Shown in pieces: positions 8,828-19,021 of a stretch of DNA of 64,000 nt (position 1 is the first letter of the stretch; each line of letters opens with the position of its first letter). The notes under the pieces are model-generated. The model made no database searches. It was not told where the DNA came from and saw only the letters and a program-made list of their open reading frames with translations. The stretch covers positions 134,604-198,603 of the forward strand of contig CAVTQA010000016.1 of assembly GCA_963736715.1 (NCBI GenBank). The letters run 5' to 3'. Source of the DNA: AP-15 sp963736715. Lineage in GTDB: Bacteria; Pseudomonadota; Alphaproteobacteria; ATCC43930; CGMCC-115725. The position numbers and the translations under genes are program-made.

Positions 8828-9549
8828 GGCTGCGGTCGTGCCGCCTCATCGACCAGCCAGATCAGCTCACCGACCGGGCGGATCCGCGCGGCGGGTAATG
8901 CCGGATCGCCCGCCAGAGCCCGAGACAGCGTCTCCCGTTTGTCCCCCCCGGCCACGAGAAAAGCCGTATGGCGGCTGCTCTCGATCGCTGGGTAGGTCAG
9001 GGTGATGCGGGGCTCCGGCCGGCCGCCGATCACTTCGGCGACCCATCGATGCCGCTCATCGAGGACGCTCGTGCCCGGGATCAGCGAGGCAGTGTGCCCG
9101 TCGGGCCCCAGCCCGAGGATCTGGATGTCGAAGAGTGGTCGGGTAGGATCGAGGCTTTCTGAGCCGTAATAGGATTTCAGCACCCGCTCATAAGCGGCGG
9201 CGGCATCCGCCGGCGTGCCGATCGTGGGGATGCCGTGGATGTTGCCCGGGGGAACGGGCATTCGTCCGAGCAACGCGGCGCGCACCATCCCGTAATTGCT
9301 GTCCGGGTGGTCCCACGGCACAAAGCGTTCGTCGCCCCAGAACCAGTGGATGCGATCCCAGGGCAGGACATCGCGATACGGGCTTTCGGCGAGCAGCTGG
9401 TAGAGCCGGCGCGGGGTCGATCCGCCCGACAGGCAGATCGCGAACCCGTTGTGGCTGGCGGCCGCCAGATTTGTGATCCACTTTGCAGCATGGTGGGCCA
9501 AAGCCTCGGGGTCCTTGGCGACCTCGACGCGGGCGGGCACTTGCGACAT
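8824..9549 (-). CDS. pgl: 6-Phosphogluconolactonase (SOL/DevB type)
   Basis: Hydrolyses 6-phosphogluconolactone made by the zwf product two genes upstream. The 241-residue protein shows the family's GGSTPRRLY, WFWGDERFVPWDHPDSNYGM and LGLGPDGHTASLIPG motifs, the last carrying the conserved Asp and His of the active site. It starts 9 bp after the rpe stop and overlaps rpiA by 4 bp. A second, unrelated lactonase-fold gene (beta-propeller type) lies at about 27-28 kb, so the genome may hold both lactonase families. Confidence 0.93.
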   Translation of the reverse strand: MSQVPARVEVAKDPEALAHHAAKWITNLAAASHNGFAICLSGGSTPRRLYQLLAESPYRDVLPWDRIHWFWGDERFVPWDHPDSNYGMVRAALLGRMPVPPGNIHGIPTIGTPADAAAAYERVLKSYYGSESLDPTRPLFDIQILGLGPDGHTASLIPGTSVLDERHRWVAEVIGGRPEPRITLTYPAIESSRHTAFLVAGGDKRETLSRALAGDPALPAARIRPVGELIWLVDEAARPQP

Positions 9550-9558
9550 TAGTGCTCC

Positions 9559-10237
9559 TTATGAGCGCGGACACACCGACTTGCGGATCGACGAAATCGC
9601 CCGCCCGTAATCCGGCGCGTGAAACACATGAGATCCCGCAACGATGGCGTTTGCCCCGGCATCGAGGACCTGCCAGGCATTCTCGCCGCCCAACCCGCCA
9701 TCGACCTCGATGACGGGGTCGAGCCCGCTCTCGTCGCACAAGCGCCGCAGCGCACGGATCTTGGGCAGCATTTCTGGCAGGAATTGCTGCCCGCCGAACC
9801 CCGGATTGACCGTCATGATCAGCACGATCCCGCAAAGGTCGAGCACATATTCGATCATCGCCAAAGGCGTAGCCGGGTTCAAAACTACGCCTGCGGTCTT
9901 CCCGAGGTCCCGAATCTGCGCCAGCGTTCGGTGCAGATGGATCGTCGCGCTCGGCTCGCAATGAACCAGCAGATGATCCGCGCCCGCCCGGGCAAAGTCC
10001 TCCACGTAACGCTCGGGCTCGACGATCATCAGGTGCACGTCGACCGGCTTAGCCGTCGACCCGCCGCACGGCCTCGACGACGACCGGGCCGATCGTGATG
10101 TTCGGGACGAAGCGCCCGTCCATCACATCGACATGGATCCAGTCGGCTCCCGCCGCGTCGACGGCGTGAACTTCTTCGGCCAGTCGGCCGAAATCGGCCG
10201 AGAGGATCGACGGGGCGACGATGACGGGACGGCTCAT
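9559..10237 (-). pseudogene. rpe: Ribulose-phosphate 3-epimerase, interrupted by one frameshift
   Basis: Converts ribulose 5-phosphate to xylulose 5-phosphate. The N-terminal part (ATG at 10237) reads APSILSADFGRLAEEV and IHVDVMDGRFVPNITIG, with the metal-binding His and Asp, and then stops at a TAA near 10047. The second part in another frame begins at the expected DVHLMIVEP and continues through MTVNPGFGGQQF and EVDGGLG to the end. Removing one base near 10050 restores a normal rpe of about 225 residues (VRRVTAKPVDVHLMI). Since the gene is in an otherwise complete operon, a sequencing or assembly insertion is more likely than real loss; both remain possible. Confidence 0.88.
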
Positions 10238-10253
10238 CCGTCAACCCTCGAGG

Positions 10254-11822
10254 TCACGCGATCGGCCGCCATTGCCGACCGCTGCGCCACAGCAGGTTGT
10301 CCGCGGCTTCCGGACCGGCGCTGCCCGCCGGGTATATCTCGAGCGGGGCGGTCTTGTCGTTCTGCCACAGATCGAGGATCGGCTGCACAACTTCCCACCC
10401 GGCCTCCACCCCGTCGGCCCGGTTGAACAGCATCTGATCGCCGATCATGCAGTCGTAGACCAAGGTTTCATAGCCGGTCGTCGGCTCGGTATTGAAGTAA
10501 TCCTTGTAGGAGAAGTTCATCCGCACGCCGCCGAGGGCAATTTCCGGGCCCGGGATTTTTGCCCCGAATTGCAGCGATGCCCCTTCGTCGGGCTGAATTT
10601 GCAGGGCGAGAACGTTGGGCGTCAGAATGTCGACCGGGGTGTCGCGAAACAGCGCAAACGGGGCCTGTTTGAACTGAATTGCGATCTCGGTGGTCCGCCG
10701 GGTGAGGCGCTTTCCGGTGCGCAGATAAAACGGCACCCCCGCCCAGCGCCAATTGTCGATGCCGAGCCGCATGGCAACATAGGTTTCGGTCATGCTGTCG
10801 GGAGCGACGCCAGGCTCCTCCCGATAGGCTTTGACCGGCTTGCCGCCGATGATCCCTGCGCCATATTGCCCGCGCACGCTGTTGCGGCGCACCTCGGCGT
10901 CGTCGAGCGGATGCACCGCCTCGAGGACTTTGTGCTTCTCGGTGCGCACGGCGTCGGCCTCAAAGGAATTGGGCGGCTCCATCGCGGTCAGGCTGAGAAG
11001 TTGGAAGACGTGGTTCGGCACCATGTCGCGCAACGCGCCGGTCGCCTCGTAGAATCTGGCGCGCAGCTCGACGCCGACGGTTTCCGCGACGGTGATTTGC
11101 ACATGGTCGATGTGATCGCGGTTCCAGATCGGCTCGAAGATCCCGTTCGCGAAGCGCAGGACCATGATGTTCTGGACGTTCTCCTTCCCGAGGAAGTGAT
11201 CCATGCGATAGATCTGAGACTCGGAAAGCACCTTGAGAATACGAGCGTTCAGCGCTCGAGCCGAGGCGAGGTCGCTGCCAAACGGCTTTTCGATGATGAC
11301 GCGACGGAAATTGCCGTTCTCTTCCCGCGGAAGGCCGACAGCGCCGAGCTGTTCGACGATGGTGCCGAACAATTGCGAGGCGACCGCAAGATAAAACACG
11401 GCATTGCCGCCGGTCTGATGCTCCGCGGCGGTCTTCTCCAGGGTCTCGTGGAGCCGCGCATAGGTATCGGGCTGGGTCAGGTCCCCCGCGAAATGGGAAA
11501 TGCGGCTAGCGATGAAATCCCAGGCCTGGGCATCGAACGGCTCCGTCGCCGGACCCGCAGCCGTATCCGAGACAAAGCTCCTGATCCCATCGGCCAGATA
11601 ATCGCGGTAGGCGTCGACCGGCTTTGGCGTGCGGTCGACAGCAATGATGGCGAATTTCTCCGACAGCAGCTTCGCCTTTGCCAGATTGTAGATCGCCGGC
11701 ATCAGCAGCCGCTTCGTCAGATCCCCGCCGGCGCCAAAAATCACCAAGGTGCAGGGCGGCGCCTTGCGGCCCCCCCTCTGCGTCATCGACCGATTTGTTC
11801 TGTCCTCGACCGGGGCATCCAT
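10254..11822 (-). CDS. zwf: Glucose-6-phosphate 1-dehydrogenase
   Basis: First enzyme of the oxidative pentose phosphate and Entner-Doudoroff routes, oxidising glucose 6-phosphate with NAD(P). The frame is open to 11879. I chose the ATG at 11822, because the longer form would overlap the pgi end and add a non-conserved tail; an ATG twelve codons further on is also possible. FGAGGDLTKR (29-38) is the nucleotide-binding motif, and YRMDHFLGKENVQN, about 200 residues in, is the active-site signature (RIDHYLGKE in most members), with the catalytic Lys kept. The C-terminus is complete. No gnd is seen here, so the carbon may go through the Entner-Doudoroff path or a gnd located elsewhere. Confidence 0.94.
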   Translation of the reverse strand: MDAPVEDRTNRSMTQRGGRKAPPCTLVIFGAGGDLTKRLLMPAIYNLAKAKLLSEKFAIIAVDRTPKPVDAYRDYLADGIRSFVSDTAAGPATEPFDAQAWDFIASRISHFAGDLTQPDTYARLHETLEKTAAEHQTGGNAVFYLAVASQLFGTIVEQLGAVGLPREENGNFRRVIIEKPFGSDLASARALNARILKVLSESQIYRMDHFLGKENVQNIMVLRFANGIFEPIWNRDHIDHVQITVAETVGVELRARFYEATGALRDMVPNHVFQLLSLTAMEPPNSFEADAVRTEKHKVLEAVHPLDDAEVRRNSVRGQYGAGIIGGKPVKAYREEPGVAPDSMTETYVAMRLGIDNWRWAGVPFYLRTGKRLTRRTTEIAIQFKQAPFALFRDTPVDILTPNVLALQIQPDEGASLQFGAKIPGPEIALGGVRMNFSYKDYFNTEPTTGYETLVYDCMIGDQMLFNRADGVEAGWEVVQPILDLWQNDKTAPLEIYPAGSAGPEAADNLLWRSGRQWRPIA

Positions 11823-11853
11823 GGTGCGGCCCTTTGCTGTGGTTGCGTGGTCG

Positions 11854-14705
11854 TCACGGTAGGGCCTGCTCGATGGCACGGCTCAAGGTGGCGAGACCGG
11901 CATCGAGATCACCGGTGATGTGCGTCCGCAAAGCGCGCCGCCCGCGTTCGGCAAGGACCTCGAAATCGCCGCGCGCCTGTGCCTCTTTAACGATGCCAAA
12001 GGTATAGGAATGGCCGGGCACCGGCAAACCCTCGGGATCGTCGCAGGTGATCTGCAAGAACACGCCGCTGTTTGGTCCACCCTTGTAGGCCTGTCCCGTC
12101 GAATGCTGGAATCGCGGCCCGAAGCCGACGCAAGTCGCCGCCTTGGTCCGGTCGCGAATGGTGCGGCGGATGCGCTGCATCACATCGATATGGGCGGGGT
12201 TGCGCTCGATATAGGCGAGCAGCGCGGCGTAATCGCCGGCGCTGATGCGGCCGAAATGGGCCTTCAGCGCCGCTATGAGGCTCGTTGCCTGCGGTTTGAG
12301 AGCCGCCTCGTTGCGTGGATCGGCGAACAGCTTAATTCCGTCACCCTCGAAGAATGGGCGCGACTCGGGCAGCGCCCCGGCTTTCTCATAGGCCTCGGTC
12401 AGGTCGCGGGTCTTGACCTTGGCGGCCTCGACATCGGGTTGGTCGAACGGGTTGATGCCGATGATCGAGCCGGCGACCGCGGTCGCCATCTCCCAGCGGA
12501 AAAACTCCTGCCCGAGCTGCATCACGTCTGATACCGTGATCCGCACCACCGGATGCCCGGCCGCCTCCAGAGCGGCAATTGCCCGTTCCTGTTCGGCATC
12601 CTGATCCGCGGCGAGCCGGAGATACGCAAAAACGCGATCATTGCCGTAGACCGCCGGCGCGCCCAGCGGCTCGGAATCGACTGGCACAATGCCCTTGCCG
12701 AGCTTACCGGTCAATTCAGCGAGAAGCTGCTCGAGCCAGGCGCCAAAATCTGAGATCCCCCGGGAGGCGATTATCGTCACCTTGTCGCGTCCGCGGCGTT
12801 GGGCGGTCCCGAGGATCGCACCGAGGATCACCCCCGGGTTCTCGACCGGCGGCGCGCTTGCCGCGCAGGACCGCACCATCTCGGCCGTGTTTTCGAGGAA
12901 GGCGCGCGGGTCGACGCCGATTGCCGCCGCCGGAACCATGCCGAAATCCGACAGTACCGAATAGCGCCCGCCGATGCTCGACAGTCCGTGGAACACGGAC
13001 CGGAACCCCTCATTGCGCGCCGCCTTTTCGAGCGACGAGCCCGGGTCGGTAACGGCGACGAACCGCTTCGGCGCTTCAGTCGCCCCGACGGTCTGCTTGG
13101 TGCGCTCGTAGAAGTATTGCTTGAAGATGTTGGGTTCGAGCGTGCTGCCGGATTTGCTCGACACCAGGAACAAAGTCCGTGCGATATCGATGCGGGATTC
13201 GAAGTGGCGGATCTGCGCCGGGATCGGTCGAGTCGAGCACGTGCAGTTTCGGGTAGCCCGGCTTGCTGCCGAATGTCTCGGCAAATACCTCCGGGCCGAG
13301 GCTCGATCCGCCCATGCCGAGCAACAGCACATCGCGGAACCCGGAGCGCTTGACGTCGTCGGCGAAGTCCTGAAGGTGGGCGATCCCCTTCAGCTGCTTA
13401 TCGACGATGTCCAGCCAGCCCAGCCAGTTGGCCTCGTCCGCCTCCGTCCACAACGAGGCGTCGGCAGCCCACAACCGCCTGACCTTGCCCTCCTTGCGCC
13501 AGTCTTCGAGGGCAGTCTGGACGTCCTTCTGCAACTCGTCCGGCAGCTTGTAAGTCATCGAATTGAGCTTGGGCCCGAGCACGGTGCGGCGCTTCTTCTG
13601 AACTGCCGCGTAGAGCTGGTCGGCAGCGTCCGCGAACAGCCGCACGCCGTCTTCGACGAGCTTCGAGGTCACCGCATCGATCGAGATGCCCGCTTTGGGG
13701 AGCGCATCCATTACCGCCTGTGCGCCATCGACATCCTCTTCGAGGCTGGGGCGCGGGATGGCCGTGGTCGCGATAGGCGTCCATCGTCGCCGGCGGCATC
13801 GTGTTGACGGTATCCATGCCGATCAGTTCGTCGACATAGAGAACGTCGCTGTAGGCCTTGTTCTTGGTCCCGGTGCTCGCCCACAGCAGGCGCTGCGTCT
13901 GCGCGCCTTTCTGCGCAAGCCGCTGCCAACGCTCGTCCGAATATATTTTTCCATAGAGCTGATAAGCGAGCTTGGCGTTGGCGATCGCAACTTTGCCCTT
14001 CAACCTCTGCAACTCGGCCTTTTGAGCCGGGTCGCTGGTCGCGGCGATCTTTTTGTCGAGCTCGTCATCAACCAAAGTATCGATGCGGCTGACGAAGAAG
14101 CTTGCCACGCTGGACACCTTGTGCGGGTCGCCACCCTTTTTGGCGAAAGCTTCGAGCCCGGTAATGTAAGCCTCGGCTACCTCGGTGTACATCTGCTGCG
14201 AGAACAGCAACGTCACATTGACATTGATCCCCTCGCCGATAAGCGTGCGGATCGCCGGCAAACCCGGCTTGGTGCCCGGCACCTTGACCATCAGGTTGCG
14301 GCGGTTCACCTCGTGCCACAGCCGGCGCGCTTCCTCGATCGTCTCATGCGTATTCATCGCCAGATAGGGCGAGACTTCGAGGCTGATAAAGCCGTCGCGC
14401 CGCTGCGTCTGCTCGTAGACCGTGTTAAGGGTATCGGCGCCCTCTTGAATGTCGCGGACCGCGAGATCCTCGAACAGCGCGCCGGGATCGAGATCGCCGG
14501 AGGCTTCCGCCTCGGCGATCAGCGCGTCGTAATCATCGCCGTGACCGATCGCCTTCTCGAAGATCGAGGGGTTGGAGGTGACGCCGCGCAGGCCGTCCTC
14601 GGCGATCAGCCGGGCCAGTCCTCCGCTCTTCAACAGATCGCGGCTGACAAAATCCAGCCACACCGACTGCCCGAATTCGTTGAGCGTCCTCAGCGGATTG
14701 GCCAT
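11854..14705 (-). pseudogene. Bifunctional transaldolase / glucose-6-phosphate isomerase, with two frameshifts
   Basis: This gene encodes an N-terminal transaldolase (about 350 residues) joined to a glucose-6-phosphate isomerase, an arrangement described in acetic acid bacteria and relatives. The ATG at 14705 has AAGGAG seven bases upstream. Transaldolase marks are GVTSNPSIFEKAI, VMVKVPGT-like NLMVKVPGTKPG with the Schiff-base Lys, and NVTLLFS. Isomerase marks are LLGMGGSSLGPEVF, LFLVSSKSGSTLEPN and the C-terminal GVFLQITCDD and YTFG. Two single extra bases break the frame: one in the CCCC run at 13748-13751 (minus-strand sense), one near 13220. Deleting each rejoins conserved sequence exactly. 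The order of domains and the uninterrupted homology support one fused gene rather than separate tal and pgi. Confidence 0.88.
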
Positions 14706-14709
14706 CACC

Positions 14710-16773
14710 CTACTCCTTGCGCGCGAGCTGCTGCTTGGCAGCCGCATAGAGGTTTTCACCGGTAAACCCGAATTTGACCAACAGCTCCTTCAGCGGGGCG
14801 GAGGCGCCGAAAGTCTTCATGCCGAGGATCGTGCCGCGCAATCCAGTATACCGCTCCCAGCCGAGGGTCGAGGCCTGCTCGACCGCGACCCGCCGGGTCA
14901 CGTCGGGCGGCAATACAGATGCGCGATACTCTTCCGGCTGATGCTCGAACAGCTCCCAGGACGGCATGCTGACCACCCGCGCAGCGATCCCCTCGGCCGT
15001 CAGTTTCTCATAGACCTCGACGCAGAGTCCCACCTCGCTTCCGGTGGCCATCAGGATCACCTCCGGCTTGCCGTTGCCGGCATCGGCCAAGACATAGGCG
15101 CCGCGCCTGACGCCACTCGCCGCCGCATACCGGGTGCGGTCGAAAGTCGGCAAGTTTTGCCGGCTCAGGATCAGGCAGGCCGGCTCGTGTTTGAGGCTCA
15201 GCACGACGCGCCAAGCCTCCGCCACCTCGTTGGCGTCCGCCGGGCGCAGGACGATCAGGCCGGGAATGCTGCGCAGCGCCGCCAACTGCTCGACCGGCTG
15301 ATGCGTCGGCCCATCTTCGCCCACCCCGATCGAATCATGCGTAAAGGCGTAAACGACAGGGAGCTCCATAATAGCTCCGAGCCGGATCGGCGGCTTCATG
15401 TAATCGGAAAAGATCAGGAAACCAGAGCCGTACGGCCGGAGCTTCGATACCGAAAGGCCATTGCAGATCGATCCCATGGCATGCTCGCGGATGCCAAAAT
15501 GAAAATTCCGGCCGCCGTAGTCGTCCCGCTCGAAGTCGCCGGCGCCCTCGAAAGTCAACCGGGTCTTCGTCGAGGGCGCTAGGTCGGCAGCTCCGCCGAG
15601 CAGCCACGGCAAGCGCGGGGCGATCGCATTCAGCACGTGAGCCGAAGAGTCGCGGCTGGCGATACCCTTCGGGTCCGCTGGAAACAACGGAATGTCCCTG
15701 TCCCATCCTTCGGGTAGGTCGCGCCGCTGCATCCGCTCGCATTGATCTGCGAGCTCCGGATAGGCGCCGCGGTACCGCTCGAAAAGCGCCATCCACTCCG
15801 CCCGAAGCTTCTTTCCGCGCGCACCGAATTTATCGGCGAAATGCTCGTATACGCCTTCCGGGACGAGAAATTGCGCGTCCTCGGGCCAGCCATAATTCCG
15901 CTTTGCCAGCTTGACCTCAGCCTCGCCCAATGGCTCGCCATGAGCCCCCGAGGTGTCCTGCTTGTGCGGCGCGCCGTAGCCGATATGGCTCTCAACGATG
16001 ATGAGGCTCGGCCGGTCGTCGATCCGCTTCGCGACCAAGATGGCATCGGCGACCCGCTCTCGGTTGTTGGCGTCGCTGACCCGCTGGACATGCCAGCCGT
16101 AGCCGAGAAACCGCCCGGCGACATCCTCGCTGAAAGCGAGAGCGGTGTTTCCTTCGATCGTGATATGGTTGCTGTCGTAGATCCAGCAGAGATTGCCGAG
16201 CCCCAAATGCCCGGCCAAAGACGCCGCCTCGCTGCCGACGCCTTCCATCATGCAGCCGTCGCCGCACAGCGCGAAGACGTCGTAGTCGAACAATTTAAAG
16301 TCCGGCCGATTGTAGTGGCGCGCCAGCCAGTTGGCGGCGATCGCCATCCCGACGCTGGTCGCAATCCCCTGCCCCAGGGGGCCGGTCGTCGTCTCGACCC
16401 CGGAGGTCAGATGGTATTCCGGGTGACCCGGACATTTGCTGCCGAGCTGCCGGAACCGCTTCAGGTCGTCGAGCGCGACGGCGGGGGTCCCGAGCCGCTC
16501 GTATTGTTCGTTGACTGATTTGACCCCGGTCAGGTGCAACATCGAATAGAGCAGGGTCGAGGCGTGGCCGGCCGACAGCACGAAGCGGTCGCGGTTCGGC
16601 CAGATCGGATCGTCGGGATCGAAGCGCAGGAATTCCTGCCACAGCGTATAGACGACCGGCGCCATTCCCATCGGTGTTCCGGGGTGGCCGGATTTGGCCT
16701 GCTGCACCGCATCGATGCACAAGGTGCGGATGGTGTTGACGCAGATTTCGTCGATCGAGCCGGTAGGGGCCAT
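14710..16773 (-). CDS. tkt: Transketolase
   Basis: Thiamine-diphosphate enzyme moving two-carbon units between sugar phosphates. The frame is open from 16806, but the ATG at 16773 follows GAGAGGG with a suitable spacer and starts MAPTGSIDEI, so I prefer it (687 residues). Motifs include SGHPGTPMGMAP with the conserved His, TTGPLGQG, the diphosphate-binding GDGCMMEG...YDSN segment around residue 155, and THDSIGVGEDGPTHQPVEQL near 455-475. It is the first gene of the operon and ends 4 bp before the tal::pgi start. A non-coding region of about 256 bp upstream (16774-17029) must hold the operon promoter; I see no recognisable operator there. Confidence 0.95.
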   Translation of the reverse strand: MAPTGSIDEICVNTIRTLCIDAVQQAKSGHPGTPMGMAPVVYTLWQEFLRFDPDDPIWPNRDRFVLSAGHASTLLYSMLHLTGVKSVNEQYERLGTPAVALDDLKRFRQLGSKCPGHPEYHLTSGVETTTGPLGQGIATSVGMAIAANWLARHYNRPDFKLFDYDVFALCGDGCMMEGVGSEAASLAGHLGLGNLCWIYDSNHITIEGNTALAFSEDVAGRFLGYGWHVQRVSDANNRERVADAILVAKRIDDRPSLIIVESHIGYGAPHKQDTSGAHGEPLGEAEVKLAKRNYGWPEDAQFLVPEGVYEHFADKFGARGKKLRAEWMALFERYRGAYPELADQCERMQRRDLPEGWDRDIPLFPADPKGIASRDSSAHVLNAIAPRLPWLLGGAADLAPSTKTRLTFEGAGDFERDDYGGRNFHFGIREHAMGSICNGLSVSKLRPYGSGFLIFSDYMKPPIRLGAIMELPVVYAFTHDSIGVGEDGPTHQPVEQLAALRSIPGLIVLRPADANEVAEAWRVVLSLKHEPACLILSRQNLPTFDRTRYAAASGVRRGAYVLADAGNGKPEVILMATGSEVGLCVEVYEKLTAEGIAARVVSMPSWELFEHQPEEYRASVLPPDVTRRVAVEQASTLGWERYTGLRGTILGMKTFGASAPLKELLVKFGFTGENLYAAAKQQLARKE

Positions 16774-17029
16774 CAAATCGTCCCTCTCAGAATTGACCGG
16801 AGTCACCGCGGCCTTCGTGCCGCCAGGTAGAGAACGCCGAAGGTGCTCTTCGCGATCTCACCTAACTGCCGACCGATGTCGACCGTTATCGAGTTCTCCT
16901 CGCATCCTCGCCATCGCTGTGGCGGCTCACCATGCTGCCGCCGATTGACGCTCCTTATAACTGTGGCGCAGCACGCCTCGGGCAAGAATAGGACGTATTC
17001 TTTGAAAATTCACGCGAGGCGGGCCGCAT

Positions 17030-17512
17030 TCAGCCCGCTCTCTCGAGGGCCCCTCGAAACACCGGCGGGCCGGTCGGCTCACGATTTGGTGAGCCGCCTG
17101 CGGGTTCGAGCGTAACGACTAGTTCGCCGGCGCCGGCCAACAGGCGCGCATTCTCGGGCGAGACTGCAATGCGCTTGCGCCCGGACGGCGGTAAGAGACC
17201 GAGCTGACGCGGCCCGGTCCGGTCCGCGACCAAAAGCCACAGCTGATAAACGCGTCCCGGCGGAGCCGGCTCGTCCCGCAGAGTGTCCGCGGCAATCTGA
17301 TGCGCGGCGCTGGCGAGCCGGATCGCCCAGACCGGATGCCGTTCGCCGTCGCGCATGACCGCGACAATCGAGATGTCGGAAAAATCGGGCGGGTCGCGGG
17401 CAATGATCGCAGCAACGAGCAGCGCGAGGGAGAGAGTCGCCAATACCCCGGCCGCCCCTCGCCACACGCGGATATCGGCCCACAGTCTCGCTAGCCAAGC
17501 GCTTCCCGTCAT
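17030..17512 (-). CDS. RskA-like (anti-sigma K factor C-terminal domain) membrane protein without the zinc-finger part
   Basis: The 160-residue protein has one membrane segment (about residues 19-37, GVLATLSLALLVAAI) and then a periplasmic domain with the RskA C-terminal pattern: PVWAIRLA, GRVYQLWLLV, LGLLPPSGRKRIAV, LVVTLEPAGGSP and PTGPPVFRG. Full anti-sigma factors of this type carry a cytoplasmic sigma-binding domain of about 80 residues before the membrane segment. Here only about 18 residues precede it, and no ECF sigma gene adjoins. So it is either a truncated anti-sigma factor or a stand-alone sensor domain. An upstream in-frame extension is not visible before the CNNM gene's stop. 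Confidence 0.78.
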   Translation of the reverse strand: MTGSAWLARLWADIRVWRGAAGVLATLSLALLVAAIIARDPPDFSDISIVAVMRDGERHPVWAIRLASAAHQIAADTLRDEPAPPGRVYQLWLLVADRTGPRQLGLLPPSGRKRIAVSPENARLLAGAGELVVTLEPAGGSPNREPTGPPVFRGALERAG

Positions 17513-17584
17513 GTCGGCTTCATAGCATCATCATCTCCCCTGCTAAAGCAGGTCTAGAAAGGTCCGCCACTGCCTCAGCGTCCT

Positions 17585-18889
17585 TCACCGCCGGCTCCTG
17601 CCCTTGACCGGTGTCACCAGTACCCGGTCGACGCGGCGGCCATCCATCTTCACGACTTCGAAGCGCCAGTCGCCGGCGGTGATGCGATCGGCTTCCATCG
17701 GGACGCGATTGAGGCGGGCCATCAAATAGCCGCCCAAGGTGTGGAAATCCGGATCTTCGCCGGGTAGGCGGGAAATCCCCAAGACCTGCTTCAGCTCGTC
17801 GAGCCCCACCATGCCGTCGATCAGCCAGGTCTCGTCGTCGCGCCGCACGATGCGCTGATCGGCCTCGGGCGAGCCCGGAATGTCGCCGACCAGTGTCTCC
17901 AGAATGTCGCTCGGCGTGACCAGTCCCTCGAGGTCGCCGTACTCGTCGACAATCAGCGCCATCGGCTCACCGGAAGTCTTGAACACTTCCAGCACACGGA
18001 GCACCGTGACCGTGTTGGGCAGATAGAGCGGCGGCCTGGTCGCGGCGCGCAGGTCGAGAGGCTGCTGGGCAAGACACGCGGCGAGCAGGTCCTTGGCCTG
18101 GACAATTCCGATGACCTGTTGAGAACCGCCCTGCACCACCGGAAACCGAGAATAGTTACTCTCACGGATCTTGCGCCGGTTGTCTTCCTCGGAATCGTCG
18201 AGGTCGAGCCATTCGATTTGCGTCCGCGGCGTCATGACGGCGTTCGCGCGCCGGTCGCCGAGGCGCAGCGCCATCTCGACGATCGCCGTCTCGGCGAGCG
18301 GGATGTGCCCGGTCGCAACTCCCTCGCGCAGCATGAAGGTGATCTCCTCGTCGGTGACGGGGGCGGCTCCCTGGCTGCGGACCGGCAGCAGGCGAAGGAC
18401 GAAATCGGTCGATGCGCTCAGGAACCATTCGATCGGTGCTCCAGCCCGGGCAACCGCCCGCATGAAGCGGCCGAGCGTCGCGGCAATCGGTTCGGGGTGA
18501 AGCAGCGCGATCCGCTTTGGGACGAGTTCGCCGAGAATCAGTGAGAAATACGAGATGCCGATCACAACAACCGCCATGCTGATCACATGGGCGTATCGCG
18601 CGGTAAACCCGGGATAAGTCCCGAGCTGCCGCTCGAGTTGGTCGCCCAACGTGGCCTCTCCGAAAGTACCGGAGAGCACGGCGATCAAGGTGACGCCGAT
18701 CTGCACGGTCGAGAGCAGCCGCGAGGGATCCGCTTTCAGTTCGAGCGCCGCCTGGGCGCCGCGATTACCAGCCTCGGCGAGCGGGACCAGGCGCGCCTTC
18801 CGCGCCGAGACGAGCCCGATCTCGGCCATCGCAAAGACGCTGTTCACGATGATCAGCAAGAGGACGATCGAGAGGTGCAGGAGGAGCAT
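17585..18889 (-). CDS. CNNM/CorC-family membrane protein (DUF21, paired CBS, CorC_HlyC)
   Basis: Hemolysin-C-type integral membrane protein, thought to take part in Mg2+/Co2+ efflux or homeostasis. The order is a DUF21 membrane domain (about 1-190, with LSAR-like SARKARLVPLAEAG and SYFSLILGELVPKRIAL), two CBS repeats (about 205-330, VMTPRTQIEWLDLDD and ALIVDEYGDLEGLVTPSDILE), and a CorC_HlyC domain (about 345-430, DFHTLGGYLMARLNRVP). The 434-residue length is normal. The CBS pair suggests control by adenine nucleotides, as known for the family. It lies 72 bp upstream of the RskA-like gene on the same strand. Confidence 0.9.
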   Translation of the reverse strand: MLLLHLSIVLLLIIVNSVFAMAEIGLVSARKARLVPLAEAGNRGAQAALELKADPSRLLSTVQIGVTLIAVLSGTFGEATLGDQLERQLGTYPGFTARYAHVISMAVVVIGISYFSLILGELVPKRIALLHPEPIAATLGRFMRAVARAGAPIEWFLSASTDFVLRLLPVRSQGAAPVTDEEITFMLREGVATGHIPLAETAIVEMALRLGDRRANAVMTPRTQIEWLDLDDSEEDNRRKIRESNYSRFPVVQGGSQQVIGIVQAKDLLAACLAQQPLDLRAATRPPLYLPNTVTVLRVLEVFKTSGEPMALIVDEYGDLEGLVTPSDILETLVGDIPGSPEADQRIVRRDDETWLIDGMVGLDELKQVLGISRLPGEDPDFHTLGGYLMARLNRVPMEADRITAGDWRFEVVKMDGRRVDRVLVTPVKGRSRR

Positions 18890-18970
18890 CGCAATCGCCT
18901 GTCGAGATGACGCCCGCCGCGAGCAGGCCCGCTGCCATCAGTGTCGAACAGAAAGGCGATCGCGCAACGG

Positions 18971-18991
18971 AAAAAGCCGCGGCGCGCGCGG
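18971..18991 (-). terminator. Likely intrinsic terminator of rpsD
   Basis: Read on the minus strand, CCGCG pairs with CGCGG around a 5-nt loop, followed directly by CTTTTT. It lies 31-51 bp beyond the rpsD stop. The stem is short but entirely G/C. Confidence 0.65.
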
Positions 18992-19021
18992 ATTTAGATC
19001 TGCAGCGGATCGGCTACAGGA

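Noticed and set aside
10221..11918. 565-codon open frame on the plus strand
   Set aside because: It is the antisense shadow of zwf. High G/C in third positions keeps the opposite frame open; there are no family motifs and zwf is certain.
16774..17029. A riboswitch upstream of tkt
   Set aside because: I looked for conserved thiamine-type and other leader motifs and found none; only ordinary G/C-rich intergenic sequence.
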